Of a stretch of DNA of 35,550 nucleotides, positions 23,056 through 31,213 are shown one piece after another. The stretch comes from JAJTHJ01 sp046316025. GTDB lineage: Bacteria > Pseudomonadota > Gammaproteobacteria > Burkholderiales > Burkholderiaceae_F. Position numbers and translations under genes: made by a program. Position 1 is the first letter of the stretch. Each line of letters starts with the position of its first letter. The notes under the pieces are model-generated. The model did no database searches. It was given only the letters and a program-made list of their open reading frames with translations, and was not told the origin of the DNA. The stretch covers positions 1 to 35,550 of the forward strand of contig JBKCXU010000119.1 of assembly GCA_046316025.1 (NCBI GenBank), written 5' to 3'.

Positions 23056-23790
23056 ATGACCAAACTCGCCTACGTGACCGGCGGCATGGGCGGCATCGGT
23101 ACCGCCATTTGCCGCAAGTTCCACGACATGGGCTACAAGACGATTGCCGGTTGCGGCCCGACCCGCGACCACGCCAAGTGGCTGGCGGAGCAGAAGGCCG
23201 ACGGCTACACCTTCTACGCCTCGGTCGGCAACGTGTCGGACTGGGATTCGACCAAGGCCGCATTCGACAAGGTGCGCGCCGAGCACGGCAACCCGGACAT
23301 CCTCGTCAACAACGCCGGCATCACCCGCGACGGCATTTTCCGCAAGATGTCGCTGGAGGACTGGCGGGCGGTGCTCGACACCAACTTGAACAGCATGTTC
23401 AACGTGACCAAGCAGGTGGTCGACGGCATGCTCGACAAGGGCTGGGGCCGGATCGTCAACATCGGCTCGGTCAACGGCGAGAAAGGCCAGTTCGGCCAGG
23501 TCAACTACTCGACCGCCAAGGCCGGCATGCACGGCTTCACCATGGCGCTGGCGCAGGAAGTTGCCAGCAAGGGCATCACCGTCAACATTGTCTCGCCCGG
23601 ATACATCGCCACCGACATGGTGATGGCCGTCCGCGAAGACGTGCGCGAGAAGATCATCCAGACGATCCCGGTGCGGCGCTTTGGCAAGCCGGAGGAGATC
23701 GCCTCGATCGTCGGTTGGCTGGCGACCGACGATGCCGGATTCACGACCGGTGCCGACTTTTCCTGTAACGGTGGTTTGCACATGCGGTGA
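23056..23790 (+). CDS. phaB: NADPH-dependent acetoacetyl-CoA reductase
   Basis: A 244-aa short-chain dehydrogenase. The cofactor loop is VTGGMGGIGTAICRKF (residues 7-22), NNAG is at 85-88, and the catalytic set is Ser138, Tyr151 and Lys155 (NYSTAKAG). The N-terminal pattern and the GCGPTRDHAKWLAEQK region are those of PhaB from C. necator. It reduces acetoacetyl-CoA to (R)-3-hydroxybutyryl-CoA, the PhaC substrate. The ribosome-binding site CCAAGGAGACAG (23039-23050) is complementary to the RNA 3' of phaP. I see no good promoter in the AT-rich 340 bp upstream; reading from the insert is possible. Confidence 0.95.
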   Translation: MTKLAYVTGGMGGIGTAICRKFHDMGYKTIAGCGPTRDHAKWLAEQKADGYTFYASVGNVSDWDSTKAAFDKVRAEHGNPDILVNNAGITRDGIFRKMSLEDWRAVLDTNLNSMFNVTKQVVDGMLDKGWGRIVNIGSVNGEKGQFGQVNYSTAKAGMHGFTMALAQEVASKGITVNIVSPGYIATDMVMAVREDVREKIIQTIPVRRFGKPEEIASIVGWLATDDAGFTTGADFSCNGGLHMR

Positions 23791-23813
23791 TGTGAGGAGC
23801 GGCGCGCGGGGGC

Positions 23814-23819
23814 TACAAT
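23814..23819 (+). promoter_or_regulatory. Candidate -10 box for phaR
   Basis: TACAAT in GGCTACAATCG, 45 bp before the phaR ATG. No good -35 is visible, so this rests on the -10 match alone. phaR may also be read through from phaB. Confidence 0.35.
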
Positions 23820-23864
23820 CGTTTCACCTGACGGGAAGTCCCCGCCGCCGCCCAAGGAAGTCCG

Positions 23865-24404
23865 ATGCCCGCCGCGCGCCTGATCAAGAAGTACCCGAAC
23901 CGCCGCCTGTACGACACCCGTACCAGCACCTACATCACCATCGCCGACGTGAAGGAGCTGGTGCTGGCGCAGGAGGAGTTCCAGGTGGTCGATGCCAAGA
24001 CCGGCGAAGATCTGACGCGCCAGATCCTGTTGCAGATCATCCTCGAAGAAGAAGCGGGCGAGGGCACGCCGGTGTTCACGCCGCCGGTGCTGTCGCAGAT
24101 CATCCGCAGCTACGGCAACGCGATGCAGGGTTTCATGGGCTCGTACCTGGAGAAGAACATCCAGGCCTTTATCGACATCCAGCAGAAGCTGCAAGAGCAA
24201 AGCCGCGCCTTCTACGACACCAACAAGGTCGGCCCCGACATGTGGAACCAGTTCCTGAGCATGCAGGCGCCGATGGTGCAGTCGATGATGACGAGCTACC
24301 TGGAGCAGTCGAAGAACATGTTCGCGCAGATGCAGGAGAACATGCAGGCGCAGGCGCGGACGATGTTCGGTGGCTTCCCGGGTTTCCCCGGCGAGAAGAA
24401 ATAG
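23865..24404 (+). CDS. phaR: PHB synthesis repressor PhaR
   Basis: A 179-aa protein. The N-terminal DNA-binding domain (about 4-64) has the conserved IKKYPNRRLYDTRTSTYITI and VDAKTGEDLTRQILLQIILE. The PHB-accumulation regulatory domain (about 68-150) follows with VLSQIIRSYGNAMQGFMGSY. The end is Met/Gln-rich. PhaR binds operators of phaP and often its own gene. It also binds PHB, so it leaves DNA once granules form. Matching boxes are at 7232 and 21128, with a weaker one at 7176. The gene lies 74 bp after phaB, as in Cupriavidus, and 13 bp before rimO. Confidence 0.95.
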   Translation: MPAARLIKKYPNRRLYDTRTSTYITIADVKELVLAQEEFQVVDAKTGEDLTRQILLQIILEEEAGEGTPVFTPPVLSQIIRSYGNAMQGFMGSYLEKNIQAFIDIQQKLQEQSRAFYDTNKVGPDMWNQFLSMQAPMVQSMMTSYLEQSKNMFAQMQENMQAQARTMFGGFPGFPGEKK

Positions 24405-24417
24405 CGACGCGCTTCCC

Positions 24418-25791
24418 ATGTCCGTTCGCGGCAGCGCGCGCCGGCCGCGACAGTCGCCGGCACCCCAGCCCACCGTTCCGTCGGTGGGCTTTGTGTCTCT
24501 GGGTTGCCCCAAGGCACTGGTCGACTCCGAGCGCATCCTCACGCAACTGCGGGCCGAGGGCTACGCGGTCAGTCCCTCCTATGAAGGCGCCGATCTGGTG
24601 GTGGTCAACACCTGCGGTTTCATCGACAGCGCGGTTGCCGAGTCGCTGGAGGCCATCGGCGAAGCGCTGCGCGAAAACGGCCGCGTGATCGTCACCGGCT
24701 GCCTCGGCGCCAAGACCGAAGGCGGCGAAAACCTCGTCGCCAAGGTGCATCCGAAGGTGCTCGCGGTGACCGGTCCGCACGCCACCGACGAGGTGATGGC
24801 GCACGTGCACGCGCACCTGCCCAAGCCGCACGACCCCTTCGTCGATCTGGTGCCGCCGGCCGGCATCAAGTTGACGCCGAAGCACTACGCCTACCTGAAG
24901 ATTGCCGAAGGCTGCAACCACCGTTGCAGTTTTTGCATCATTCCGTCGATGCGCGGCGATTTGGTGTCGCGCCCGATCGGCGAGGTGCTGCGCGAGGCGG
25001 AAAACCTCGTCAAGCAGGGCGTGCGCGAGATCCTCGTCGTCTCGCAGGACACCAGCGCCTACGGCGTCGATGTCCGTTACAAACTGGACTTCGCCGGCGG
25101 CCGGCCGCTGCGCACGCGGATGACCGAACTCGTGCGCGAGTTGGGCCAGCTCGGCGTGTGGGTGCGGCTGCACTACGTCTACCCCTACCCGCACGTGGAC
25201 GAGGTGATCCCGCTGATGGCCGAAGGTCGCGTGCTGCCGTATCTGGACGTGCCGTTCCAACACTCGCACCCGACGGTGCTCAAGCGGATGAAGCGCCCGG
25301 CAAGCGGCGAGAAGAACATCGAGCGCATCCGCGCCTGGCGCGCGCTGTGCCCGCAGCTCACCATCCGCAGCACCTTCATCGCCGGCTTCCCCGGCGAGAC
25401 CGAGGCCCAGTTCGAGCACCTGCTGGACTTTTTACGCGAAGCGCAACTCGACCGCGTCGGCTGCTTTGCCTACTCGCCGGTCGAGGGGGCCACCGCCAAC
25501 GCGATGGACGGCGCACTGCCGGACGAGGTGCGCGAAGAGCGCCGCGCCCGGCTGATGGCCGTGCAGCAGGAGATCTCGCGCGAACGACTGGCGCGCAAGG
25601 TCGGTACGGTGCAGCGGGTGTTGATCGACGAGGTATCGCCACAGGGTGCGCTGGCCCGCTCGACCGCCGATGCGCCGGAGATCGATGGTGTGGTGCACGT
25701 CGCGCCGCATCGCCGGCTCAAGGTCGGCGAGTTCTTCGAGGTGCGGATCGAGCGCACTTCCGAGCATGATCTCTACGGTACCGTCGCGTAG
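24418..25791 (+). CDS. rimO: Ribosomal protein S12 methylthiotransferase RimO
   Basis: A 457-aa radical SAM enzyme that adds a methylthio group to Asp89 (E. coli numbering) of ribosomal protein S12. The N-terminal cluster domain carries Cys30 (LGCPKALVDSERI), Cys66 (NTCGFID) and Cys95 (VTGCLG). The radical SAM CxxxCxxC is Cys166, Cys170 and Cys173 (CNHRCSFC). The TRAM domain is C-terminal. The LGCPKALVDSERILTQL sequence separates it from MiaB. The ATG at 24418 lies 13 bp after the phaR stop; the longer frame from 24370 overlaps phaR. The order phaR-rimO is, as I recall, conserved in Burkholderia and relatives. Confidence 0.92.
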   Translation: MSVRGSARRPRQSPAPQPTVPSVGFVSLGCPKALVDSERILTQLRAEGYAVSPSYEGADLVVVNTCGFIDSAVAESLEAIGEALRENGRVIVTGCLGAKTEGGENLVAKVHPKVLAVTGPHATDEVMAHVHAHLPKPHDPFVDLVPPAGIKLTPKHYAYLKIAEGCNHRCSFCIIPSMRGDLVSRPIGEVLREAENLVKQGVREILVVSQDTSAYGVDVRYKLDFAGGRPLRTRMTELVRELGQLGVWVRLHYVYPYPHVDEVIPLMAEGRVLPYLDVPFQHSHPTVLKRMKRPASGEKNIERIRAWRALCPQLTIRSTFIAGFPGETEAQFEHLLDFLREAQLDRVGCFAYSPVEGATANAMDGALPDEVREERRARLMAVQQEISRERLARKVGTVQRVLIDEVSPQGALARSTADAPEIDGVVHVAPHRRLKVGEFFEVRIERTSEHDLYGTVA

Positions 25792-25886
25792 GTCGTCGTA
25801 GGTTCGCTGGTCTTGCTCGGTTTGGCCTCGAGAGCTGTCAGGCAAAGCAGCATTGGATACCTGCGGCGAGCGCGTCTACGGAGCCT

Positions 25887-25907
25887 CGACTGTGGAGTGC
25901 ACAGTCG
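25887..25907. repeat. Short hairpin downstream of rimO
   Basis: CGACTGTG (25887-25894) pairs perfectly with CACAGTCG (25900-25907) around a 5-base loop. It is one of two hairpins in the 25792-26026 gap, which contains no gene. Confidence 0.45.
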
Positions 25908-25968
25908 CCGTTTGGGCCGCGTGCGCCCCGAGTCTGCGTGCGGACTGGCCGTGGGCTGCCGCTCGCGA

Positions 25969-26010
25969 TTGCCGCACTTCGCTGCGTTTTGGCCGAGCGA
26001 AGTGCGGCAA
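25969..26010. repeat. 15-bp-arm inverted repeat between convergent genes
   Basis: TTGCCGCACTTCGCT (25969-25983) is the exact reverse complement of 25996-26010; the loop is 12 bp. It lies 16 bp past the stop codon of the minus-strand Ig-repeat gene and 178 bp past rimO. A bidirectional terminator or REP-like element is likely; no long T-tract follows. Confidence 0.55.
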
Positions 26011-26026
26011 CGTGAGGCAGGTTCGT

Positions 26027-28531
26027 CTATGGCATGGGGCCGATTCGAACCCTGCGGTTAAGCTGGGATGGTGTCGGCAGGGTTACCCGGAGAACTGCAG
26101 TCGCGGGGTCGCCAGCGGGTGCAATGAACTGCCACCCCAGCAAGCCGCCGACCGGACCGACGTACGTGAACTCGGCGACGGTAACGGTTGGCGGTGTCAC
26201 CTTGAACAGTCCGCCGTCGCTCCAAGAGCCACAGAAGCCATGCAAGGTGAGCGATCGATACTGACCCGGGCCGATGCTGGACACAGTGATCTGCTCGGTT
26301 GCATCCACGAAAGGCGGCTCGTCCTCGGCGACGACGGCAGGCGGAACTGCCGCGTCGAAGTTCCAGGTCATTCTTGCGTCGATCGCCAGGGCCGGAGGCA
26401 CACTGCAGGGCGTCTCGCGGGCCGGACCGTGTACGAAGAGAATGCCAAAGCCGTCGCTGCCCTGGACCAGCGCAACAGTGGAGGTCGCTTCCAGCAGGTG
26501 CGCCCGCAGCGGACCGTTGTAGCCGAAGTTTGTTGTCCGATAGTCGTACACCTGCGCCAGTGTCAGGCTTGGAAACGCAAACGCGCTCAACCCCGACGCG
26601 ACAATGTCGAACGCCCCGGAGCCGGGGGAGGTTTCGACTTCGACCTGATATCGCGGCAGCACCTCCAGCCGAGCCGATGAACTCGTTGCTTCCGGCGCGA
26701 CGCCATTGGCAACGACGGCTCGATAGCGAGTGCCGTTCATGGTGGCGGTCGCCGCGGTCGTGGTGTACGCGCTCGTGGTCGCTCCCGAAATCGACGTCCA
26801 GGTCGTTCCCCCGTCGGTGCTCGATTGCCATTGGTAAGTGGGTGTCGGCACACCGGAAGCGGCCACCGAAAAGGTCGCCGCTTGCCCAACGGTCACCCAG
26901 GCGTCGGCGGGCTGCTGCGTCACGACCGGAGCCGCGGGTGCGAGATCGACCGAGAGCAGCGCCGTTGCGCTGGCCACCGTCGCCGATGGGTTCTGCACCA
27001 ACACCCGGTAGTTACGGCCATTGAAGCCGAGATCGGTCGGCGTCGTCGAATAGTTCGGCGAGTTGGCTCCGGTTCCACCCGACACGTCGCTCCAACTGGC
27101 ACCCGAGTCGAGACTGACTTGCCACCGATACGTCGGACTCGGCGTGCCGACGGCCACTACCGAGAAGGTTGCCGGCTGACCGACCAGCACCGACGCGTTT
27201 TGCGGCTGCTGCGTGACCACCGGCAACGCGGGTGCGGGCTGCACGGTCAACACGACGACGTTGCTGATCGCCTCCGGCGCCACGCCGTTGTTGATCCGGA
27301 CCCGATATCGCGTGCCATCGTCGGTCGTTGCGGTGGCGTTGGTGGTGTAGCTCGGATAAGTCGCACCAGTGATCGGCGTCCAGTTGACCCCGTCGCTGCT
27401 TTTCTGCCACTGATAGCCCGGCGTGGGTGTGCCGGCAGCCGTGACCGAGAACGTGGCGGCCTGACCGGCGATAACCGTCGCATTGGCCGGCTGCTGCGTG
27501 ATCGCGGGTGCCGTCGGCACCGGCGAGACGGTCAGCAGCGCGGTCGCGCTGATGACCGTGCCGGTGGCGTTGTGCAGGACGACGCGGAAGTTACGACCGT
27601 TGAAGCCGAGATCGGTCGCGGCGGTGGTGTAGCTTGCGGTAGTGGCTCCGGTTCCATCCAACACGTCGCTCCAACTGGTACCCGAGTCGAGACTGACTTG
27701 CCACCGATACGTCGGACTCGGCGTGCCGACGGCCACGACCGAGAAGGTGGCCGGCTGGCCGACCAGCACCGACGCGTTTTGCGGCTGCTGCGTGACCACC
27801 GACAACGCGGGTGCGGGCTGCACGGTCAACACGGCAGTACGGCTCGTTGCCGTACCGGCACTGTTGGTGGCCACGCAACGGTATAGGCGCCCGTTGTCCG
27901 CGAGCTGCGTGGGCGCGGTTGAAAACAAGGGGGTAGTTCCTCCAATGCCGGCGTCGACGGGGCTCCAGGTGGCCCCGGAGTCGGTGCTGATCTGCCATTG
28001 GTAGCTGGGGCTGGGCGAAGCCGTGGCCGCGACCGCGAACACCGCGGTTTGCCCGCTCAGCACGGTCGCATCTTGCGGCTGTTGGACGAAGTCGGGCGGC
28101 ACCGGCTGCGGCGTGACCGACAGCAACGCGCCGAGGCTAGCGACGGAGCCCGCAGCGTTCTCGACGATCGCCCTGAACTGCAAACCGTTTTGGGTCAGGC
28201 GGGTCTGCGCGAGGGTGTAGCTCGGGCCGGCAACAGCAAGGTCGATCCAAGTCGCGCCGCTGTCGAAGCTTTGCTGCCAGCGATAGCTTGGCGCCGGATT
28301 GCCGTTGGCGACGACCCTAAAGGTTGCGTCCTGACCTGCGACAACCGAAGTGTCCGCGGGCTGAGCGACGATCGTTGGCGCCGAAGGCGGCAATGCATCG
28401 TCCGAACCGCAGCCGGCCAGGCCGGGCGCGAGCACGGCCCCGAGCATCAGCGCGCGGAAAACAATGCGGCGGCTTCGAGAGAATGCGCCGCCCACACTCA
28501 CGCAAAAACCGGCAACACTATCGAGCACCAT
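26027..28531 (-). CDS. Lipoprotein with six Ig-like repeats
   Basis: An 834-aa protein with lipobox LAGC (Cys41). Six Ig-like domains follow at about 52-140, 146-237, 244-336, 342-431, 437-528 and 534-625. Each has the form QQPxxAxVxxGQxAxFxVxAxGxPxPxYxWQxSxDxGxxW. A unique C-terminal part (626-834) is not recognised. The unit of domains 3-4 appears duplicated as 5-6: their DNA shares long near-identical stretches. It is presumably surface- or periplasm-exposed, perhaps in adhesion or glycan binding; this is inference. The ATG at 28531 is chosen because CGGAGGGG lies just upstream; the frame is open to 28708 but that part has no signal peptide at its start. The 173-bp leader shows no clear promoter. 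Confidence 0.82.
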   Translation of the reverse strand: MVLDSVAGFCVSVGGAFSRSRRIVFRALMLGAVLAPGLAGCGSDDALPPSAPTIVAQPADTSVVAGQDATFRVVANGNPAPSYRWQQSFDSGATWIDLAVAGPSYTLAQTRLTQNGLQFRAIVENAAGSVASLGALLSVTPQPVPPDFVQQPQDATVLSGQTAVFAVAATASPSPSYQWQISTDSGATWSPVDAGIGGTTPLFSTAPTQLADNGRLYRCVATNSAGTATSRTAVLTVQPAPALSVVTQQPQNASVLVGQPATFSVVAVGTPSPTYRWQVSLDSGTSWSDVLDGTGATTASYTTAATDLGFNGRNFRVVLHNATGTVISATALLTVSPVPTAPAITQQPANATVIAGQAATFSVTAAGTPTPGYQWQKSSDGVNWTPITGATYPSYTTNATATTDDGTRYRVRINNGVAPEAISNVVVLTVQPAPALPVVTQQPQNASVLVGQPATFSVVAVGTPSPTYRWQVSLDSGASWSDVSGGTGANSPNYSTTPTDLGFNGRNYRVLVQNPSATVASATALLSVDLAPAAPVVTQQPADAWVTVGQAATFSVAASGVPTPTYQWQSSTDGGTTWTSISGATTSAYTTTAATATMNGTRYRAVVANGVAPEATSSSARLEVLPRYQVEVETSPGSGAFDIVASGLSAFAFPSLTLAQVYDYRTTNFGYNGPLRAHLLEATSTVALVQGSDGFGILFVHGPARETPCSVPPALAIDARMTWNFDAAVPPAVVAEDEPPFVDATEQITVSSIGPGQYRSLTLHGFCGSWSDGGLFKVTPPTVTVAEFTYVGPVGGLLGWQFIAPAGDPATAVLRVTLPTPSQLNRRVRIGPMP
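27010..27254 (-). repeat. Near-identical direct repeat (Ig domain 5)
   Basis: This segment matches 27589-27833 at an offset of 579 bp (193 codons, two domains) with few differences, most of them outside the last 165 bp. It shows a recent internal duplication or gene conversion in the Ig-repeat gene. Confidence 0.75.
27589..27833 (-). repeat. Near-identical direct repeat (Ig domain 3)
   Basis: The partner of 27010-27254. The region coding for VVTQQPQNASVLVGQPATFS and the following strands is almost unchanged between the two. Confidence 0.75.
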
Positions 28532-28704
28532 ACACCCCTCCGATCGTTTACATACCGTGCGACTCACCAGCCCTCGCCTGAAGTCCACACGCCGCGTCTT
28601 CGGCTGCGGAAAAATCGAGCTTGCTACTGAGACAGCCAAAGGCAGGACGGGTTTCGCGATACGTCGGTATATGTTGGTTTTGACAGGGACAATCAGTCTA
28701 CGCT

Positions 28705-29595
28705 TCAATCGGAACGATCTGTGTGGTCGTCAGAACTGGATTCGCGACCGCCGCCGCTACCCAACACTGCGCCCAGAACGATCAGCAGGGCCGCGGTTGC
28801 CGCAATCGACGTGAAGTCAGACTGCCCTGACGCCACCAGCATCGCCGTGGATAACAGGGGTGTCAGATATGACAGGGCGCCAATCGTGCGCGCATCGCCG
28901 CGCTTGAGCGCGGCGTCCCAAAGGAAGAACGCCGCCCCCATCGGCCCCAGCGCCAGCAGCGCGATCAAGCCCCATTGCGTCGCGCTCGGCGCGTAGCGCG
29001 GCTCCAGCAGCGCGTGGCTGGCAAGGGCCAATAGCCCGGAAACGAGACAGAAGAGGCCTACCGCAGCCGTCGGAAAGGGCGGCACGCGGCGGGTGCCGAG
29101 GGAGTAAGTCGCCCAGGCCAAGGCGGCGCCAGCGGCCAACAGATAACCCGGCCAATGTTCGCTGTCGAGCGTCCATCGCCCGCCGGTAATCACCAGCGCG
29201 GCGCCCGCCATGCCGAGTAGAGCAGCCGCCAAGTGCCTCAAGGTCAGGCGCAGCCCGCGCACGAACAGCGGAGACAACACAACGATCAGTAGCGGCCACA
29301 GGTAGTTGATCAGGTTGGCTTCCACCGCCGGCGCGTTACGCAGCGCCAGGAACAGCAGCAGGTGATACCCAAACAGCCCGTACAAGCCGAGCAGCAGCGT
29401 GGCGAGTGGCACCCGCCACTGGCGCCAGGTCGGAGCCGCGAGCAGCCCGGCGCCGGTCAGCGACAAGCCGAGCAGCAGAAACGGCGGCACGTCGCGCAGG
29501 CCCACTGCGAGCGCCGCCAGCAGGCTCCACAGGCCAATGGCGCCCAGCGCGAGCAGGGTGGCGAAGCGGCGGTCGGTGGTCATGCGTTGCGTCAT
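28705..29595 (-). CDS. EamA/DMT-family transporter
   Basis: A membrane protein of about 296 aa with ten hydrophobic helices in two EamA repeats. YHLLLFLALRNAPAVEANLI (near residues 85-105) and GALSYLTPLLSTAMLVASG (near 250-270) are typical of the family. It probably exports small metabolites across the inner membrane; the substrate is unknown. The start is uncertain: GTG at 29619, ATG at 29595 or ATG at 29583; none has a clear ribosome-binding site, and 29595 is used here. It is divergent from bktB, with 62 bp between the starts. The last 15 residues are Ser/Asp-rich. The Ig-repeat lipoprotein gene lies downstream on the same strand. Confidence 0.83.
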   Translation of the reverse strand: MTQRMTTDRRFATLLALGAIGLWSLLAALAVGLRDVPPFLLLGLSLTGAGLLAAPTWRQWRVPLATLLLGLYGLFGYHLLLFLALRNAPAVEANLINYLWPLLIVVLSPLFVRGLRLTLRHLAAALLGMAGAALVITGGRWTLDSEHWPGYLLAAGAALAWATYSLGTRRVPPFPTAAVGLFCLVSGLLALASHALLEPRYAPSATQWGLIALLALGPMGAAFFLWDAALKRGDARTIGALSYLTPLLSTAMLVASGQSDFTSIAATAALLIVLGAVLGSGGGRESSSDDHTDRSD

Positions 29596-29657
29596 GGCGG
29601 CTGGCTGCGAGCGTGCCACAATCGAACGTCGCTAGTTCAAACACGGGAGACCGAAAA

Positions 29658-30839
29658 ATGCGTGAAGTTGTCGTCGTCAGTGGAGCTCGGACCGCCATCG
29701 GTACCTTTGGCGGCAGCCTGAAAGACCTGCCCCCCACCGCGCTCGGCGCCACCGTCATCAAGGAGGCACTGGCACGCGCCAATGTGGACGGCGCCGAAGT
29801 CGGCCACGTGGTGATGGGCCACGTGGTGCATACCGAGCCGCGCGACATGTACCTGTCGCGGGTCGCGGCGCTCGACGGCGGCGTGGGCAAGGACACACCC
29901 TGCCTGACTGTCAACCGCTTGTGCGGCAGCGGGCTGCAAGCGATCGTGTCGGCGGCGCAGTGCATCCTGCTGGGCGATGCCGATGTTGCCGTCGGCGGCG
30001 GCGCCGAGAACATGAGCCGCGGTGGCTATCTGCTGCCGGGTGCGCGCTGGGGCCAGCGGATGGGCGACGGCAAGCTCGTGGACATGATGGTCGGCGCGCT
30101 GCACGACCCCTTCCACACGATCCACATGGGCGTCACCGCCGAAAACGTCGCCGCGCAGTTCGGCATCACCCGCCAGATGCAGGACGAGCTCGCCGTCGAA
30201 AGCCACAAGCGCGCCGCGCGCGCCACCGCCGAAGGGCGCTTCAAGTCGCAGATCGTGCCGATCGTGATGAAGGGCAAAAAGGGCGACGTGGTATTCGACA
30301 AGGACGAGCACTTCCGCGCCGATGTCACGCTCGAAGACCTGGCGAAGCTCAAGACCGTGTTCCAGAAAGAAAACGGCACCGTCACCGCCGGCAATGCCTC
30401 CGGCATCAACGACGGCGCCGGCGCCGTGGTGCTGATGGAAGCGGCCGAGGCGGCGCGCCGCGGCGCCAAGCCGCTGGGCCGGCTGGTGTCCTACGCGCAT
30501 GCCGGAGTGGAGCCGAAGATCATGGGCATCGGCCCGGTGCCAGCCTCGCGCAAGGCACTGGAGCGAGCGGGGCTAAAGCTCGAGCAGATGGACGTGATCG
30601 AGGCCAACGAAGCCTTCGCCGCGCAAGCCTGCGCGGTAACCCAGGAACTCGGCGCTGATCCGGCCAAGGTCAACCCCAACGGCAGCGGCATCTCGCTGGG
30701 ACATCCGATCGGTGCCACTGGCGCGGTGATCACCGTCAAAGCGCTGTACGAGTTGCAGCGCAGCGGAGGCCGCTACGCGCTGGTGACGATGTGCATCGGC
30801 GGCGGGCAGGGGATCGCAGCGATTTTCGAGCGCGTGTAG
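29658..30839 (+). CDS. bktB: Beta-ketothiolase BktB (acetyl-CoA acyltransferase)
   Basis: A 393-aa thiolase. The acyl-accepting Cys89 is in NRLCGSGLQ; His349 (SLGHPIGATG) and Cys379 (MCIGGGQG) complete the active site. The N-terminus REVVVVSGARTAIGTFGGSL and the TEPRDMYLSRVAA segment match BktB of C. necator closely, more than PhaA. It condenses two acetyl-CoA to acetoacetyl-CoA, and in C. necator also acetyl- with propionyl-CoA, supplying PhaB. No phaA lies in the phaC-phaB interval, so this may be the main thiolase for PHB. The ATG at 29658 follows GGGAGA. A repeat element follows its stop. Confidence 0.92.
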   Translation: MREVVVVSGARTAIGTFGGSLKDLPPTALGATVIKEALARANVDGAEVGHVVMGHVVHTEPRDMYLSRVAALDGGVGKDTPCLTVNRLCGSGLQAIVSAAQCILLGDADVAVGGGAENMSRGGYLLPGARWGQRMGDGKLVDMMVGALHDPFHTIHMGVTAENVAAQFGITRQMQDELAVESHKRAARATAEGRFKSQIVPIVMKGKKGDVVFDKDEHFRADVTLEDLAKLKTVFQKENGTVTAGNASGINDGAGAVVLMEAAEAARRGAKPLGRLVSYAHAGVEPKIMGIGPVPASRKALERAGLKLEQMDVIEANEAFAAQACAVTQELGADPAKVNPNGSGISLGHPIGATGAVITVKALYELQRSGGRYALVTMCIGGGQGIAAIFERV

Positions 30840-30855
30840 CGCGCGGCTTGTTGTT

Positions 30856-30953
30856 CCTCCCCTTTCAAAGGGGGAGGTTAGGAGGGGGATGGGTTGCGGC
30901 GGCGCCGAGAGAAGCCCTTCCCCACCCCTGCTCCTCCCCCTTGGAGGGGAGAG
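30856..30953. repeat. Two dispersed hairpin repeats in inverted orientation
   Basis: The first copy starts with a stem, CCTCCCCTTT / AAAGGGGGAGG (30856-30877, one bulge), and continues GGAGGGGGATGGGTT. The second, read on the minus strand from 30953, is CTCCCCTCCAAGGGGGAGGA, then AGCAGGGGTGGGGAAGGG. A third copy, in forward orientation, lies at 34394-34434. The remainder of 30954-31213 is non-coding apart from the FNR-type site. Confidence 0.6.
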
Positions 30954-31094
30954 ATTCAAAGTAAGGATGCCGCAGCTCAGCGCGGTGCTTACCGGCCTCG
31001 TAACGACAGGCCAATCCGTATCCGCAGCGGGCTAAGTGGTTCTACCTAAGCCGTTTGCGCTGCGTCAAACAAGACTGCCGCTGCGGTTACGTAC

Positions 31095-31135
31095 TTGCCG
31101 CAGATCAAGCTTCTCTCTACTGCGCGACGAACAAT
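31095..31135 (+). promoter_or_regulatory. Candidate FNR-type promoter for the oxidoreductase operon
   Basis: TTGCCGCAGATCAA (31095-31108) matches the FNR consensus TTGAT-N4-ATCAA at 8 of 10 positions, the right half perfectly. AACAAT at 31130-31135 could be the -10. A start near 31143 would put the box centre at about -41, the usual place for FNR activation. Confidence 0.4.
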
Positions 31136-31213
31136 CTCGTCCGGAACTGCGCCGACGCGAACTTGAGTGTCCGCGCCGACGCGGTCTTGGCTCTGGACTC
31201 TGGAGAGAGATCG

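Noticed and set aside
28532..28704. Possible cyclic-di-GMP riboswitch in the leader of the Ig-repeat gene
   Set aside because: I looked for the GEMM core and tetraloop-receptor sequences and did not find them.
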